In this document: piece after piece, positions 34,923 through 46,080 of the stretch
Layout of the letters: each line of letters opens with the position of its first letter
How positions within the stretch are numbered: the stretch's first letter is position 1
From: Stenopsyche tienmushanensis
Taxonomy: Eukaryota; Arthropoda; Insecta; Trichoptera; Stenopsychidae
Direction: 5' to 3'
DNA length: 64,000 bases
NCBI GenBank assembly: GCA_008973525.1
Contig: WACJ01000367.1
Location: 217,191 to 281,190 of the forward strand
Notes under the pieces: generated by a model
The model's database searches: none
Told to the model about the DNA's origin: nothing
What the model saw: only the letters and a program-made list of their open reading frames with translations
Made by a program: the position numbers and the translations under genes

Positions 34923-35802
34923 TATGAATCATATCCCGAAAGTAAGTGTACTAAATTCTTATTTATTTTAGAAGGTGTATTTAACAAAAAGCAGGATATA
35001 TTGTAGTTGATACACTTGTTAACTATTTTTCAACATAATCGTCATCCCATTCAATGCACCTGGTGAACCGTGGCGCAAGTTTCTTTATGCCCTCTTCGAA
35101 GAACTCATTTCAGAACCTCTTTCTGCACCTGCTCATCGATTGAAAATTTAATTCCAACCATATGTTCTTTCAGGGAAGGGGGAAAGATGATAGTTTAAAG
35201 GCGCCAAGTCAGGAGAATACGAGGGGGGTTCAAAACATCCCAACCAAATGATGTATGACATGTAAAAAACCCACACCTCTTATCAGAATTCCCCTCCTTT
35301 TGTTTTAAATGCTCCTTTTGTGTTTTTATGGTCTCACAATATCGTTGTGCATTGATGGTCTCCCCCTAGACAGAAATTCGACCAAAAAACTTTTCGGTCC
35401 CAAAACACTGTGGTCATGATTTTTTTGCCAGAAATTGTAGTTTTGAATTTTTTGGCAGATGGAGAATTGGTGTGGCACATCTGTGACAACTGTATTTTTG
35501 ACTCAGACGTGTAATAAGCCACCCACTTTTTATCCTCAGTCACAACAGAGCTCAGAAAATCTAAATTTTCCAATTCAAGTCGCGCAAGAAATTCACGGGT
35601 GCTCGCACTTGGCGGGATTTCTTATCGACATTTTTCACGTAACTAGACACTACAGCGTGAATTTACGTACTAACGTATTCTTGATATGCTCGCTTTGTCA
35701 GATGATCCTCCCCTACCACTCAGTATGGACAAATCTTAAAAAAATTAAAATAACACAGCTCGCTATAATCACAGTACACTTACTTTCGGGATATGCCTCG
35801 TA
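34923..35802 (-). mobile_element. Mariner deletion derivative 2
   Basis: TA at 34,923-34,924 and 35,801-35,802. The right end, read inward, CGAGGCATATCCCGAAAGTA, and the left end TGAATCATATCCCGAAAGTA are inverted repeats. The minus strand carries a catalytic-domain piece: VVTEDKKWVAYYTSESKIQL, SPSAKKFKTTISGKKIM and TTVFWDRKVFW, matching mariner DEKW.Y, K..KK.M and VFWDxxG. The N-terminal DNA-binding region is missing and frameshifts follow. About 880 bp. Same family as 12,586-13,168. Confidence 0.85.
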
Positions 35803-37373
35803 GAAGCCCACTTGCTTTATTATTTTCATTTTATTTATTAAAGGCAATCCCGATGCAAATTGTATTAGAATCAAAGGCATTCGTTATTTTTTTTAAAATG
35901 TTCAAAATAAATCAACCAAACAATGGTGATCGATACGGTGATTCGATTTTTCACGTTTCAATTACGGTACGCCTCGGATAAACTTCATCGCTACGACCAT
36001 TTGGGAAGCTGTAATCAACAATAGAGAATTGTCTCGGCGAGAGCACAATACACAATAAACTTGCGAATATTACAATGGGATACTGTAACAGCATAAATGT
36101 CTTTTGTTCACGCTTTAATTTGAAAATATTACGTGTATGTAGATTTGCGAATACAGTTAAACTTCTTACTTCTCAGCGAAGATCTTGAGTCGATGAAGAA
36201 GTACAATAGACGACTTGATGCGTCTTTTTTTTACTTTTTGCCATGATTGATTTGTTGAAAGCGAGATGATCTGAGTGCAAAAGCAGCATCTTGAACCCTG
36301 TTCTACTGGTCGATCCGAGGCTCGAGTATTATATTATCAATCCTGTCTTCGATTGAGCCTTCGTGAGTATTTTATTCGAGCACGCAGGGATAATTCACGT
36401 AGAGGAGGCTTTTTTATTCGCTGGAATGCTTCATTAATTTAGGCTCAATCTAAATATTTGATCGCCTGGGACTCGACCATAACTTACAGTATTGCGAGCA
36501 TCGCTGAAGTGTGTATTCGTATGTGATGTCTTCGTTGCTTATATGGTGTTGCTCTTTCCATGTTCAGATAACTTGTTTTTCAATGCTCGCTTTAATAGAT
36601 ATCGGGTAGTAAAATATTGAAGATTTAAAGCTCTAAAGTGGTCGTTAATATGGATTTTACTGTCTGGATGCAGACAATTGAAATACATCTATCATACGAT
36701 TTTAGCGAATGGAAAAATGGATTCTAATGTATGCATGTGCATATATTATGCGCTATTTAGATAACTTCTATTTCTAATTATATGTAGTCTGCCAGTTTAG
36801 TCTACTATGTAATTTTTAGCATATCGATGTCCATAAAAGCCCATGAAATCACTAGTATTGAGCGTTCAAATATTCACAATCTTAACGTCGTCAATCCATT
36901 TAACTTATTGCAAAAATTTAAATGCATACTAATTTACTATTGGTTCTTCTCAAATTATTTTCACTATATGAGATCACTCATTATCTTTGATTTGCTTGGT
37001 TTGAATATTGCTATATGATTTATCTCATGAATGAACACATAATAAATCATATGACTTGTTTGACGGATTTTATTGCTATTTTCACCAATTACCTCTTCAA
37101 GATACAATGCCCAGTAAGATACTATATTTAAAAAAAACTGAATATTGGTATTGTAGGTTAGTAGCATACATTATAGGGTTATTATAATGATTTGGGCTTA
37201 ATTCAAATTGTAAAAAATGAGAAATTACTACATAACTACATCCGATATGATCCCGTAAGAAGAAGTCAGATATGAAAAATTGGACAATTTAACTGTTTTA
37301 AAAATCGATAAACCTGTTTAAATTACAATTAAAAAGTTTTCAATATATCAAAAAATATTAACTATAAGATACG
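35803..37373. other. No gene recognised
   Basis: AT-rich with a more balanced, repeat-free block at about 36,170-36,560. Nothing could be assigned. Confidence 0.4.
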
Positions 37374-37825
37374 TTAACACATTCTCGTCCGGTTACGCAT
37401 ATGTGCGTTTTCGGGTACTATCGGTAGACGCGGGAGAAGCACCTGTGTGTCTTCAGTCATATGATTCAGTTGGCTTTAAAAAGGGTTCTAACGCGATAAA
37501 TATTTCATTTTTTAATAAAAGATGCCTCCACACACAGCCTAGGTGCTAATTTGACTAAACCGTTTAGATTTGATTCTTGTTCAAAGACGCGGGAGACGGT
37601 CTTTACCCACTCTACAAACTTTAAATAACCTTTATCATAATGCCTAACATAGTCTCCTTTTCTTTTTTTAGCTTCTGTCGCAAATTCTGAAGTTTCAACA
37701 TTTATATTTCCTCGTTTCTTGTATACTTGATGTACTCGAACTATGTTTTCTCGAATTCGTCTATCTGAAACTCGAATTTTGTTTACAATTTTGTCCGTGG
37801 GACCGTTTTAGAGTGAATTATTTGG

Positions 37826-38380
37826 AATTATGACGATACCTCCACAATCGTTGGAGGTATCATCATCAGATATTTAAATGCTAGTTCGAGTTGATGACCG
37901 CGTGATCCCCGATTTTCATATAACATCATCAATGTGACTGATAAAATTCCTTTCTGCTGAGACGCGGACTAAAACTCGCAAAATTCCCGATTTCCCGACA
38001 AATTATTTATTTCCGTCGCTGCAGATGAATACTCATATACTATAATACTTTGATGTGATTCGTAATTATATTACGGAAGAATACAAAAATTCTGAACCCT
38101 GTATCTATTATATTTCATATCGATATTCCCATTATTAGCGTCGAGGTGTAGTGAATACATCACCGGTATGGAAAGGTTAATAGAACAATTTGAAAAAAAT
38201 ATATGTACTGTATATACAATATATATATATATACATAGAGTAGACAGTTAATGCCCATAAGCGCATTAATGCTCACTAATTTGATACAAATTCAATACCA
38301 AAAATTTCGGGATTACGTTTACTAATCCCGGGATTCATGAGCACCTAAAGCTCTCCGGGATCCTGGGATTGGATTCCCTA
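37826..38380 (-). mobile_element. hAT-derived repeat family R, copy 3, with transposase remnant
   Basis: Ends at 38,380 with GGATTGGATTCCCTA (the family terminal repeat). At the other end, read on the minus strand, TCATCAACTCGAACTAGCAT continues as a coding-like stretch reading QLELAFKYLMMIPP, the same junction as in copy 5. Next to it is a hairpin, ATGACGATACCTCCA / TTGGAGGTATCATCAT (37,838-37,868). The copy lies inside the piggyBac-like element. Confidence 0.7.
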
Positions 38381-38403
38381 CACATGAGTGATTTGTTGAA
38401 TTG

Positions 38404-38475
38404 CAATAAGGTTTCCTATGGAGATCACCTACGTCCGACGTCGAATATGGCACATTAAGAAAAATTCTGGCGAAA
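38404..38475 (+). mobile_element. tRNA-derived SINE, tail fragment (copy 3)
   Basis: ATAAGGTTTCCTATGGAGAT followed by CACCTACGTCCGACGTCGAA and GGCACATTAAGAAAAA matches the 3' half of the SINE at 18,690-18,955. The tRNA-like head is missing. Confidence 0.6.
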
Positions 38476-38512
38476 GACAATATTATGCGTAACCCGACGG
38501 GAATGTGTTAAT

Positions 38513-40144
38513 ATAAGACAACGTAAAAGGTAATGGGAAAAATTAATGTATTAAAAATCTTTTCCTAGAAAAGTCTCACCCGATATTAAATCCGAGAATG
38601 AATATGGTATCTTAAGAGATAAGACAATATCAGAAAATCATCTAAGGTATTACTATTATAAAAGGCGAATCTCCTTCGTCTGAAAATTATAAAAGGCGAA
38701 ATGGATTACAGATTGCAAAATAAATACATCATCTCTAAATACAAATTGCCTCTTGCTTGATCATTTTATATTTTTTATAATGTGATGATAAATGCAATTT
38801 TTGAGGACTCTAATATCAATAAAGATAATCGATTGTATGTTTTAAGTGCTTGCGAAAATAACAGTCAAAACTATTAGCCATGGCGAAAAAACTCCAGAAA
38901 TGGCTAGTCATTAAATGCAAGCAGTCGATGGCAGTGCATTTTCCATTGTGCATGTTTTTAAAAATGCATTTAGGGTTAATGATGTATGCAAATTGTTTTG
39001 GCTTAAGCGCTCATAACGGTGATAAGATTGATTGATCACGGAAGAGCTACTACGCAGTTGCAATGTGCATATATTACATCAACGTATAAATTTCATAATC
39101 ATAACACCATCTGCATAACATATTAAATAACCTCTCGAGTACGATTAGCGATAATTGCCGCAATGAAATATTTATAAATAAATGGCAATCCGAGTACAAA
39201 GCCCCCTAGTGCCGGACGTTCCGCTATCAACGATTGTAAATCTCCGGGGGCATTGTGAGGCGTAAATAGAAGCATCGGAGATGCTTCTGCTGCATTTCCA
39301 GATAAAGGACGAGATTGTCCTGTAACTTCTGTTTCCATGTTCATCTAGTGCTGGATCGTCCGCCATAAACTGTTCGTCGTGATTTGAGCCGAGCAAAAAG
39401 AAGCGCGCATTCCTATAATGGTCAATGGCCCTTGGCTCTATTGTGTAACAGCTTTATATCATTTTTTGCGAGCCTTCATATGACGAAATCGCAAAAATTG
39501 CAAAAAGCAAAGACGGGAGGAATTCATATTGATATATCAGCGCAGAAGCTGCTCGTGGTATTTATGTTTATTTGATTTTAGCGGAGCTTTTAAGCTCGCC
39601 GCTCGAAGCTTTCGTCCGAGTGCCCACTCACATCGAGGCAGCTTTTATGCTTAAAGTGATGCATTAGCAAATGTCCACATACTTATATCGGATTAACGGC
39701 ATTTAGCATTCAAATTTATCACTCATTTACGACTGCAATTTTTTTGCTAACGATTCAACAAGCATATGCAGCAACAAAGAGCTGAACGCTGGTGGAAAAC
39801 TCAAATATTTGCTTGCAAATTTATCACTTTCGTTCGTTATTAAAAATACAACAATTTATATTTAATTCGTAATGAGTATTCTAAGAACACAAAAAGTATT
39901 CAGAAAGATCGATATCCAGTCAATAAGGTGGATGGCATGAAATTCTAAGTTAATGTAGCGTGAGGAAAATAACACATCTGCTTGAAGCCTCTGTTAAAAT
40001 AGAACGGAGAGCCGACCAAAAGTCTTGGCCGCGGAAAGATGTGTATTAACCACCAGCTCACTTGTATTCCCTTGACGAATTCCTTAGTTAACCCATTAGG
40101 ATCGGAGGGCAGTATAAAAAGACAGGGTTACCGTGCAAGTCTGC
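38513..40144. other. No gene recognised
   Basis: AT-rich DNA with a GC-balanced block at 39,170-39,640 holding overlapping motif-free frames of 60-74 codons. No repeat assigned. Confidence 0.4.
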
Positions 40145-40302
40145 CAGTTTACTTCTGAAGGAGTAATTTTGTAAAAGAGTGGTGATACTCGGCTAATGAC
40201 GCCACTCCAGAACATTCAAGGGGAAATAACAAAATTAATCAACGATAAGAATGATGCGAGTATCTTAATTATCAAAATAAACGCCCGTTATCAAGACAAC
40301 AC
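40145..40302 (-). repeat. Copy of the Tigger-associated repeat at the right window edge
   Basis: The minus strand matches 63,832-64,000: TTTTGATAATTAAGATACTC, GCATCATTCTTATCGTTGA, GTTCTGGAGTGGCGTCATT, AAGTAAACT. At 63.8 kb this sequence follows a pogo/Tigger transposase fragment, so it may be part of that element. Confidence 0.65.
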
Positions 40303-42179
40303 GCTTTGACTTTTGACACTCATTTTGTTCTGGTCATCTCGTTCAGCGTCGAATTTACAACGAGCATTTAAACGTGTATGGGTGCCTTTATAGCACGACC
40401 TTTCTACCGATATGTGAGTGTATGATAAGATGCAAGACACCCGTCTTTGTCTCCGAATTTTCCGAAGGGTTAAATAAAAATCTTGATTAAGACGATCCTA
40501 ACGTTACCGCTTGATCATCTTTATCATCATATTCTGCATCAACGATCCGATTAAGAACGAACCCACGTGCGAGGTTTTACACACAGAAGAGCACGAACGA
40601 GGCGGGAGTTCAATAACAAATAATGTGTTTCCTGAACCGTGTCTCGATATAAATTGATTTTAAAAAACAGTTAATTTTAAGCATTTGATTACTTTTCAAT
40701 CCTTACTTATCGATAATATTATAGTGCGCGTTGCATATTATTGCCTTTATATCGTCATCATATAAAGCCAATTATTTTAACAATACAAACACTCTTCGAT
40801 ATCTTGTATTTGAAGGGCAAGAGGTGATTAATCCACACAATGTTGCAACGAATGCGATGATTATAAGTTTCGCGCCTATTGAAAATCTTATCGTCAGAGG
40901 TCTTGGAAAATCTATTTAACATGTCACCGTGTCCGACGCATACATCATAGAGACGCTAGGCGCATGCGTCGTGCCATTGGACCAGTAGCGCTCTTATTTT
41001 ATTATATATTACACAAACACAGTTTGTCTTTTAGCTAACAATGTCCACATTTTTGAAAACTTTATTTGACTCGCCAAATAAAGAGGCATTTTTATTTGGC
41101 GCTTAGTCGTTCATATGTCATACAAGGTAATATTTTGAACTTGTCTAAAAAAGCGTTTTTACTGCATTTTTATGGGACAGTTGCTTTTTTAAATGGTTTC
41201 TTGTGCTGCAAAATATTTAATTAATCTCATTTTCTTGGGCATTACCGAATTACGATCATCGTGATGTGCTTTCCATATCAAAATAATGGTACCAACGGTT
41301 TGAAAGAACGTTATAAATAAGCATTGTCATAGCGTTCTTGTAAATGACACTATAATTTGGCTTTTATTGCTGTGGGAATATTGGACGAAGTAAATTGGGA
41401 GTTCGAGCTCCAGATATTTCATAAGCATTGAATACTTCTGGAAAACGAGATTGTTACACCACTGCGCAATGTCGGATTCAACTCTGACATCAGAGCCAAC
41501 AATGACGAGTTCTTTCCTATCCTCAATGGAAGTCGTGACTTTGCGAAGACGAATCTAAAACCAGATCGCCGACTCCGTCCGAAGAAAAGACACCACCGGA
41601 CGTGTTGCACATTGGAGATGTCAGATGTCCCATTGAGTCTGAAAATCGTGAACCAAGGCCGCGTTTCGTACATCGAATTCGGCTCTTCTTCGCACCGGAC
41701 GATCCTAAAGTGCCGGATGTGTGAAACCATCGGCGTTAATGACAGTCCAAGAGCTATACAGCACAATGTGTACAATTTACGAAGATCTCACCAATCATTA
41801 AATCAATTTTACCGAACATTTTCTTCGGTTCGCAGATGGTATGCTTGGATGATTTCAACGGTGGCTCGCGATTTGAACTTTTGGCTCTCTTTGATAAATA
41901 TTTGGTAAACATGCTCATTATTCAAACTGCTCAAATTATTGAGATAAATGGACTTCATAGCGAATTTGAAGCAATGACTCACGGTCATCTTTTGGAAAAT
42001 ATTACATACGATTTGCGTACTTTTCGGTATACGGCCGTGAACTCATCATCGTTTTTATTGATTCCAATGCGAGATTAAAAGCGAGTGAAGTCACGCAGTA
42101 AGCCTCCATTTATAATTATGGCAACCGATGAAGATAATCGTTATAAAGCAATAAAGCAGTCGCTATAATGTTCGGCTCT
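40303..42179. other. No gene recognised; GC-richer block at 41,400-41,910
   Basis: Positions 40,411-40,470 resemble 7,564-7,625 (small repeat). At 41,400-41,910 the composition becomes balanced and both strands hold 98-118 codon frames (plus 41,612-41,908; minus 41,419-41,775). The plus frame contains CRMCETIGVNDSP with two cysteines; I do not recognise either product. No splice sites tie them to a gene. Confidence 0.35.
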
Positions 42180-42375
42180 ATATAGACCCTTAAATATGAA
42201 GAATCCGATATTGGATAACGGACGTAGGCGATCTCCATAGGAGACCTTATTAGGAAAGGGATTTTCATATAATGGTTTCCCATTTGCTTTCCACACGTAG
42301 TAGAATTGATTTTTGCCCCACAATCTGGATTTGAACCCAAAAATTTATATTGAGAGTCTAGGATCTAAATTACTA
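42180..42375 (-). mobile_element. tRNA-derived SINE, copy 2
   Basis: On the minus strand: ATCCTAGACTCTCAATATAA, GGGTTCAAATCCAGATTGTG (B box), CGTGTGGAAAGCAAATGGGA, TCTCCTATGGAGATCGCC and CCAATATCGGATTCTTCATA, the same order as copy 1. The A-box end is decayed. Confidence 0.65.
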
Positions 42376-42408
42376 TACATATTATTATAATGTATGTTTT
42401 AAAATAAT

Positions 42409-42480
42409 ATACAAAGATGGTCCCAAAAGTACTCGATCTTAACGTATAGATGGCGGTTACTGTTTAAAAAATTACTATGA
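42409..42480 (+). mobile_element. Mariner terminus fragment (second mariner family)
   Basis: TACAAAGATGGTCCCAAAAG followed by TACTCGATCTTAACGTATAG and TGGCGGTTACTGTTT matches the 5' end of the mariner relic at 60,597. Only the end is left. Confidence 0.55.
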
Positions 42481-42504
42481 TAGAAAGTGACTAGATGCTA
42501 AGTT

Positions 42505-42635
42505 GCTTCCGTGATCGTACAGATCGTAGAAAATGCCGCAAAAAGCCCTAAAAGAGGACGGAGGAAAATCGGTCCGCTTTTCGGATCGCTGATGTGAAGA
42601 ATGAGCGCCTCGCGATCGGATGTCATACCTGAATA
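42505..42635 (+). repeat. Interspersed repeat Y (SINE-like), copy 2
   Basis: CTTCCGTGATCGTACAGATC, AAAATGCCGCAAAAAGCCCT, AAAAGAGGACGGAGGAAAAT, CGGTCCGCTTTTCGGATCGC and GAGCGCCTCGCGATCGGATG. Closest to the copy at 61,648. It lies directly upstream of hAT copy 4. Confidence 0.65.
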
Positions 42636-42644
42636 TGTCTACAT

Positions 42645-43190
42645 CATGAATCCCGGGATTAGTAAACGTAATCCCAAAAAATTCGGTATTGAAATTTTTA
42701 TCTAACAGAAATCGTATATCTCACCAGCACGATGAAGCCTACTAAATCAAGACATTCCCGTCGAAATCTAGACGCTTAGAAACAGTGGCGTAACTACTTG
42801 TTGGCGAACTTAAGCGACGCCTAGGTGCAGTAACTGTCTAATCTATGTATACATATATATGTTTCAAATATTTATATTAACCTTTCCCTACCGGTGATGT
42901 ATTTACTACACCTCGACTCTAATAATGGGAATATCGATATGAAATGTAATAGATACGGGGCTCAGAATTTTTGTATTCCTCCGTAATATAATTACGAAAC
43001 GCATCAAAGTATTACAGTATGTAAGAATTAATCTGCAGTGACGAAAATAAATAATTTGTCGGGAAATCGGGAATTTTGCATATCAGTCACATTGATGGTG
43101 TTAAACGAAAATTGGGGCTCACGCGGTTATCAACTCTTAAAAATAACGGTCTAATGCAATCCTGAAATCCCGGGATCGAAATTGCTGCTC
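42645..43190 (+). mobile_element. hAT-derived repeat family R, copy 4
   Basis: Begins CATGAATCCCGGGATTAGTA, runs through the family blocks (AGTGGCGTAACTACT, CCGGTGATGTATTTACTACA, ATCTGCAGTGACG) and ends with GGCTCACGCGGTTATCAACT and ATCCCGGGATCGAAATT. Both terminal repeats are lost. Confidence 0.65.
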
Positions 43191-44564
43191 TAAATTAATA
43201 ATGAACTTTGAATTTATGTAAATGCAGTTATTTTATTTATCGACAAACTGTTTGGATTTTGCGCTGCCATTAATGCGTTTTGTGATATCATTACGATCGA
43301 ATCATGTCCAAATGAGTACGCCAATATCAGCAATTTGACAGCTATATTTTAATGCGGTTGGTGAAACTTAATCTAGCATACTTAATAATAATCATCTATA
43401 GTTTAACATCTTCCGATGTTATTTTATAGACGTATCGACAATTTCCCCACTTGTTACTTTAATCGACATTCCTGCGCTTCTGATCCACATTTATGATTCG
43501 AAATCGATATTCCCCCAAGTAGGACACAGCTGAAATTCATTTTCGAGGATAATCGACATTTGATAAATGATATGGCCGAGAATCTCGTCAATCATCTAGT
43601 GATAGGCGTGAAAGTTTTGAAAGGTCGCATTGTTTCACCCGTTTTTGGGGTTTCATCACGCGGTTGCTGACTGGATGTTACGTCTGTTGATGCAATGATT
43701 ATAATGATACCAGATTATGTGCCATGAGAGATCAGCGCCATTGACCATCGTACATTTATATTCATTAAAGCGAGAACGGTCTGTAATAAAGAAACATATG
43801 CGCTTATGCATATAATCATAGCGCTGCGATCAGTTTTAATGACTCTTCCGTCAAGCGTTTGGTGGGATTCTTCGATCTGCAGCAGGTTCGTCCGTTTGGA
43901 CTTGACACACAATTTGGAATCGATGATATACACTTATTCCATATATAAACCAGTTTTTAATACCATCCTCGAGGAATTGAGGAGGAATTTCCTGAACGTC
44001 TTGTCGTACAGCTGTTTTCATCTCGTTCGACGGATGCTGTCTTTTAATATTCATAGATATATATTGATTATAGCAATTAAGTCGAATAGGCTATTTCATG
44101 ATTCCTCATAGTCCTCAAACCAATAAACCTTTGAAATAACAGTATATAATAATTGACCTTTTTGAAATCATCATAAAATAAAAACTAAGACAATTTATAA
44201 AGGAGTAGGATAGGACTATAATTGATTGATTTTCATTATTATTGGTAACATCTTTCTATAATGAGTTAGTATTATACTATGAGCAATTGGAGGAGATGTA
44301 TTTGATCGATCTGATTCACCACTGTTGCTGTATACCCTGAAGACTTGTGTTCTATTTCCAAAATCCCAAATTTCATCACCAAAATATGAGGGTGGGATTT
44401 GAAATTTGGAAACAGAGTTATATATTAAATGCACAATAAGGATCATATTCACTTCCATCAATTAACGCCAATCTTTCCAATTCAACGTCTAGTTCATGCA
44501 TATAATTACTATCATCGCTACTTCATAAGGATAAACACTAAGATAAAAAACATCATCACCTAAT
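43191..44564. other. No gene recognised
   Basis: Repeat-poor DNA; 43,560-44,060 is GC-balanced with overlapping motif-free frames of 67-101 codons. Could be regulatory, unproven. Confidence 0.4.
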
Positions 44565-44568
44565 GTAA

Positions 44569-44965
44569 CCGTTTGAGTACAAAGCAGCGTTATATTTTTG
44601 CGACAAATAGACGTTGAAAATCGAAAAAAAGAGAAATCGCACAAAAGAAGCTATGACTTACATAGAAAAAGTGAAGATGTGTTCCATGGAATTTAAAAAC
44701 CGCATAACTTTGAAACAGCTATATAAAATATATCCAAAATCGCATAAAAAAAGTTGAGTATAATCAAAAATTATCTATATATATTTTATTATCTGTGTAA
44801 TAGTTTCATATCTGATAATTTCTATAAAAAATGAATGGTTAATATTTCATGAAGATTTTTTTATTTTGCATGTTACCAAATCTGCTCTTTATAATTTGGC
44901 TTGTTGATATTTTTGCATCTCATTTTTGACAAGAATTTGGGTAATTTGGCGTAGCACTCAAACGG
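44569..44965. mobile_element. piggyBac-like MITE 2
   Basis: Left end (44,566) TAACCGTTTGAGTAC and right end, reversed, TTAACCGTTTGAGTGCTACG agree at 14 of 15 positions. The right flank is TTAA (44,966-44,969); the left is GTAA, one change from TTAA. The centre holds a pogo/Tc1-type MITE fragment. About 400 bp, non-coding. Confidence 0.5.
44626..44757 (+). mobile_element. Pogo/Tc1-type MITE, copy C (internal fragment)
   Basis: AATCGCACAAAAGAAGCTAT, then TTCCATGGAATTTAAAAACC, GCATAACTTTGAAACAGCTA and TAAAATATATCCAAAATCGC match 2,833-2,960 of copy A. It is nested in the piggyBac-like MITE. Confidence 0.6.
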
Positions 44966-44969
44966 TTAA

Positions 44970-45365
44970 AATGTATGCTTAATATAAATTCACACCCGAC
45001 ATAGAACCCATCGGAACAATATCGAAAAAATCAATATCTCAAACGGGTAAGACACAGGACCCATCAGAACAAAATTGATGTTTCAAAAACGGGTGTGACA
45101 GCGGACAGGAATGTGTTAAAAAAGGCCCTGGCATTCTAAAAATCATATCATTATTATTCTTGGAAGACAATATTTTTAATGAAGCTAAATTCTTATAAGG
45201 TCTAAATATACCAGCTCAAAATTATATATTGGGTTGGAAACTATGAAACGGGCGTTAAATAAAAGAGCAAAAAGGGCTATCTTTATTTTTAGAGTTAATA
45301 AACAATTCAAAGCTTTTTTTTATATCTATTTGGTTATTGTATTTTTTAAATTTGTATTGTAGTTT
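44970..45365. other. Spacer with a further piggyBac-like end
   Basis: At 45,100-45,119 GACAGGAATGTGTTAA resembles the right end of the element at 38,509. About 44,990-45,105 contains two partly similar ACCCATCxGAACAA..CGGGT units. No gene. Confidence 0.35.
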
Positions 45366-45733
45366 TAGGTACTCATTAATTCCGGGGCGAGTAAACGTAA
45401 TTCCGAACGAAACGAAATTTTTTGATGCCTAGGGGCAGTAATTGTCTAATCTATGTATACATATACAGTACATATATGTTTTTCAAATTGTTATACATAT
45501 TAACCTTTCCCTACCGGTGATGTATTTACTACACCTCGACTCTAATAATGGGAGTATCGATATGAAATATATTAGATACGGGGTTCAGAATTTTTGTATT
45601 CTTCCGTTATATAATTACGAATCACATCAAAGTATTATAGTATATGAGTATTCATCTGCAGCGACGGAAATAAATAATTTGTCGGGAAATCGGGAATTTT
45701 GTATATCAGTCACATTGATGGTGTTATACGAAA
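45366..45733 (+). mobile_element. hAT-derived repeat family R, copy 5
   Basis: Body of the family (GGTACTCATTAATTCCGGGG, CCTAGGGGCAGTAATTGTCT, CCGGTGATGTATTTACTACA, TCTGCAGCGACGGAAATAAA, CACATTGATGGTGTTATACG) running straight into the hAT transposase segment that follows. This links the whole family to hAT elements. Confidence 0.75.
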
Positions 45734-45927
45734 ATGGAGGCTCACGCGGCTCAACTCGAACTAGCATTTAAATATCTGATGACGATACCTCCAAAGAGTG
45801 TGGAGGCTGAGCGTGCATTTTCAGCAGCAAGTTGCCTGGTTTCCAAAATCAGATCCAAACTAAATGATGAAACAATCGATGTTTTAATGTCACTTCGGGC
45901 ATATATTTCTAAATATTATTTGAATTT
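45734..45927 (+). pseudogene. hAT transposase C-terminal dimerisation fragment
   Basis: The frame from 45,734 reads LELAFKYLMTIPPKSVEAER then AFSAASCLVSKIRSKLNDET and IDVLMSLRAYISKYYLNF. This is the hAT dimerisation region: IPxxSVEAERAFSxxxxLVxxxRxxLxxxxVxxLxxLR. The rest of the transposase (DDE core, BED finger) is missing. The open frame continues to 46,078 as apparent 3' non-coding sequence. The 5' side begins within the R repeat body, so the protein as it stands would be only this module. A non-functional remnant of an internally deleted element. Confidence 0.8.
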
Positions 45928-46080
45928 TTTAGTGTTTCATTTATCTACTTTTGAATTTTCTTTTACTCTTTTACTTTTGAAACTTTTCGGCTTAGGGGTG
46001 TGTCCTGTCCCCTATGTATTCTTATTTACCCATTTGTTCGGTATTTTTAATTATACGAGCCTTCCTTGTTTTGCCTGAGG

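Larger units (their letters stand above)
37374..38512. mobile_element. piggyBac-like non-autonomous element carrying nested insertions
   Basis: TTAA at 37,374-37,377 and 38,509-38,512. The left end reads CACATTCTCGTCCGGTTACG; the right end, reversed, CACATTCCCGTCGGGTTACG: 18 of 20 positions agree. TTAA duplication is specific to piggyBac-type insertion. The roughly 450 bp of left body (37,378-37,825) has a minus-strand stretch reading KKRKGDYVRHYDKGYLKFVE that I could not identify. A hAT-derived repeat (37,826-38,380) and a SINE fragment (38,404-38,475) fill the rest, so this older element was hit at least once more. Confidence 0.7.

Noticed and set aside
45734..46078. A functional 114-residue hAT-domain host gene
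   Set aside because: It begins inside a repeat body shared with four other loci, lacks splice signals and the rest of the domain set, and the second copy at 37.8 kb is broken at the same place.
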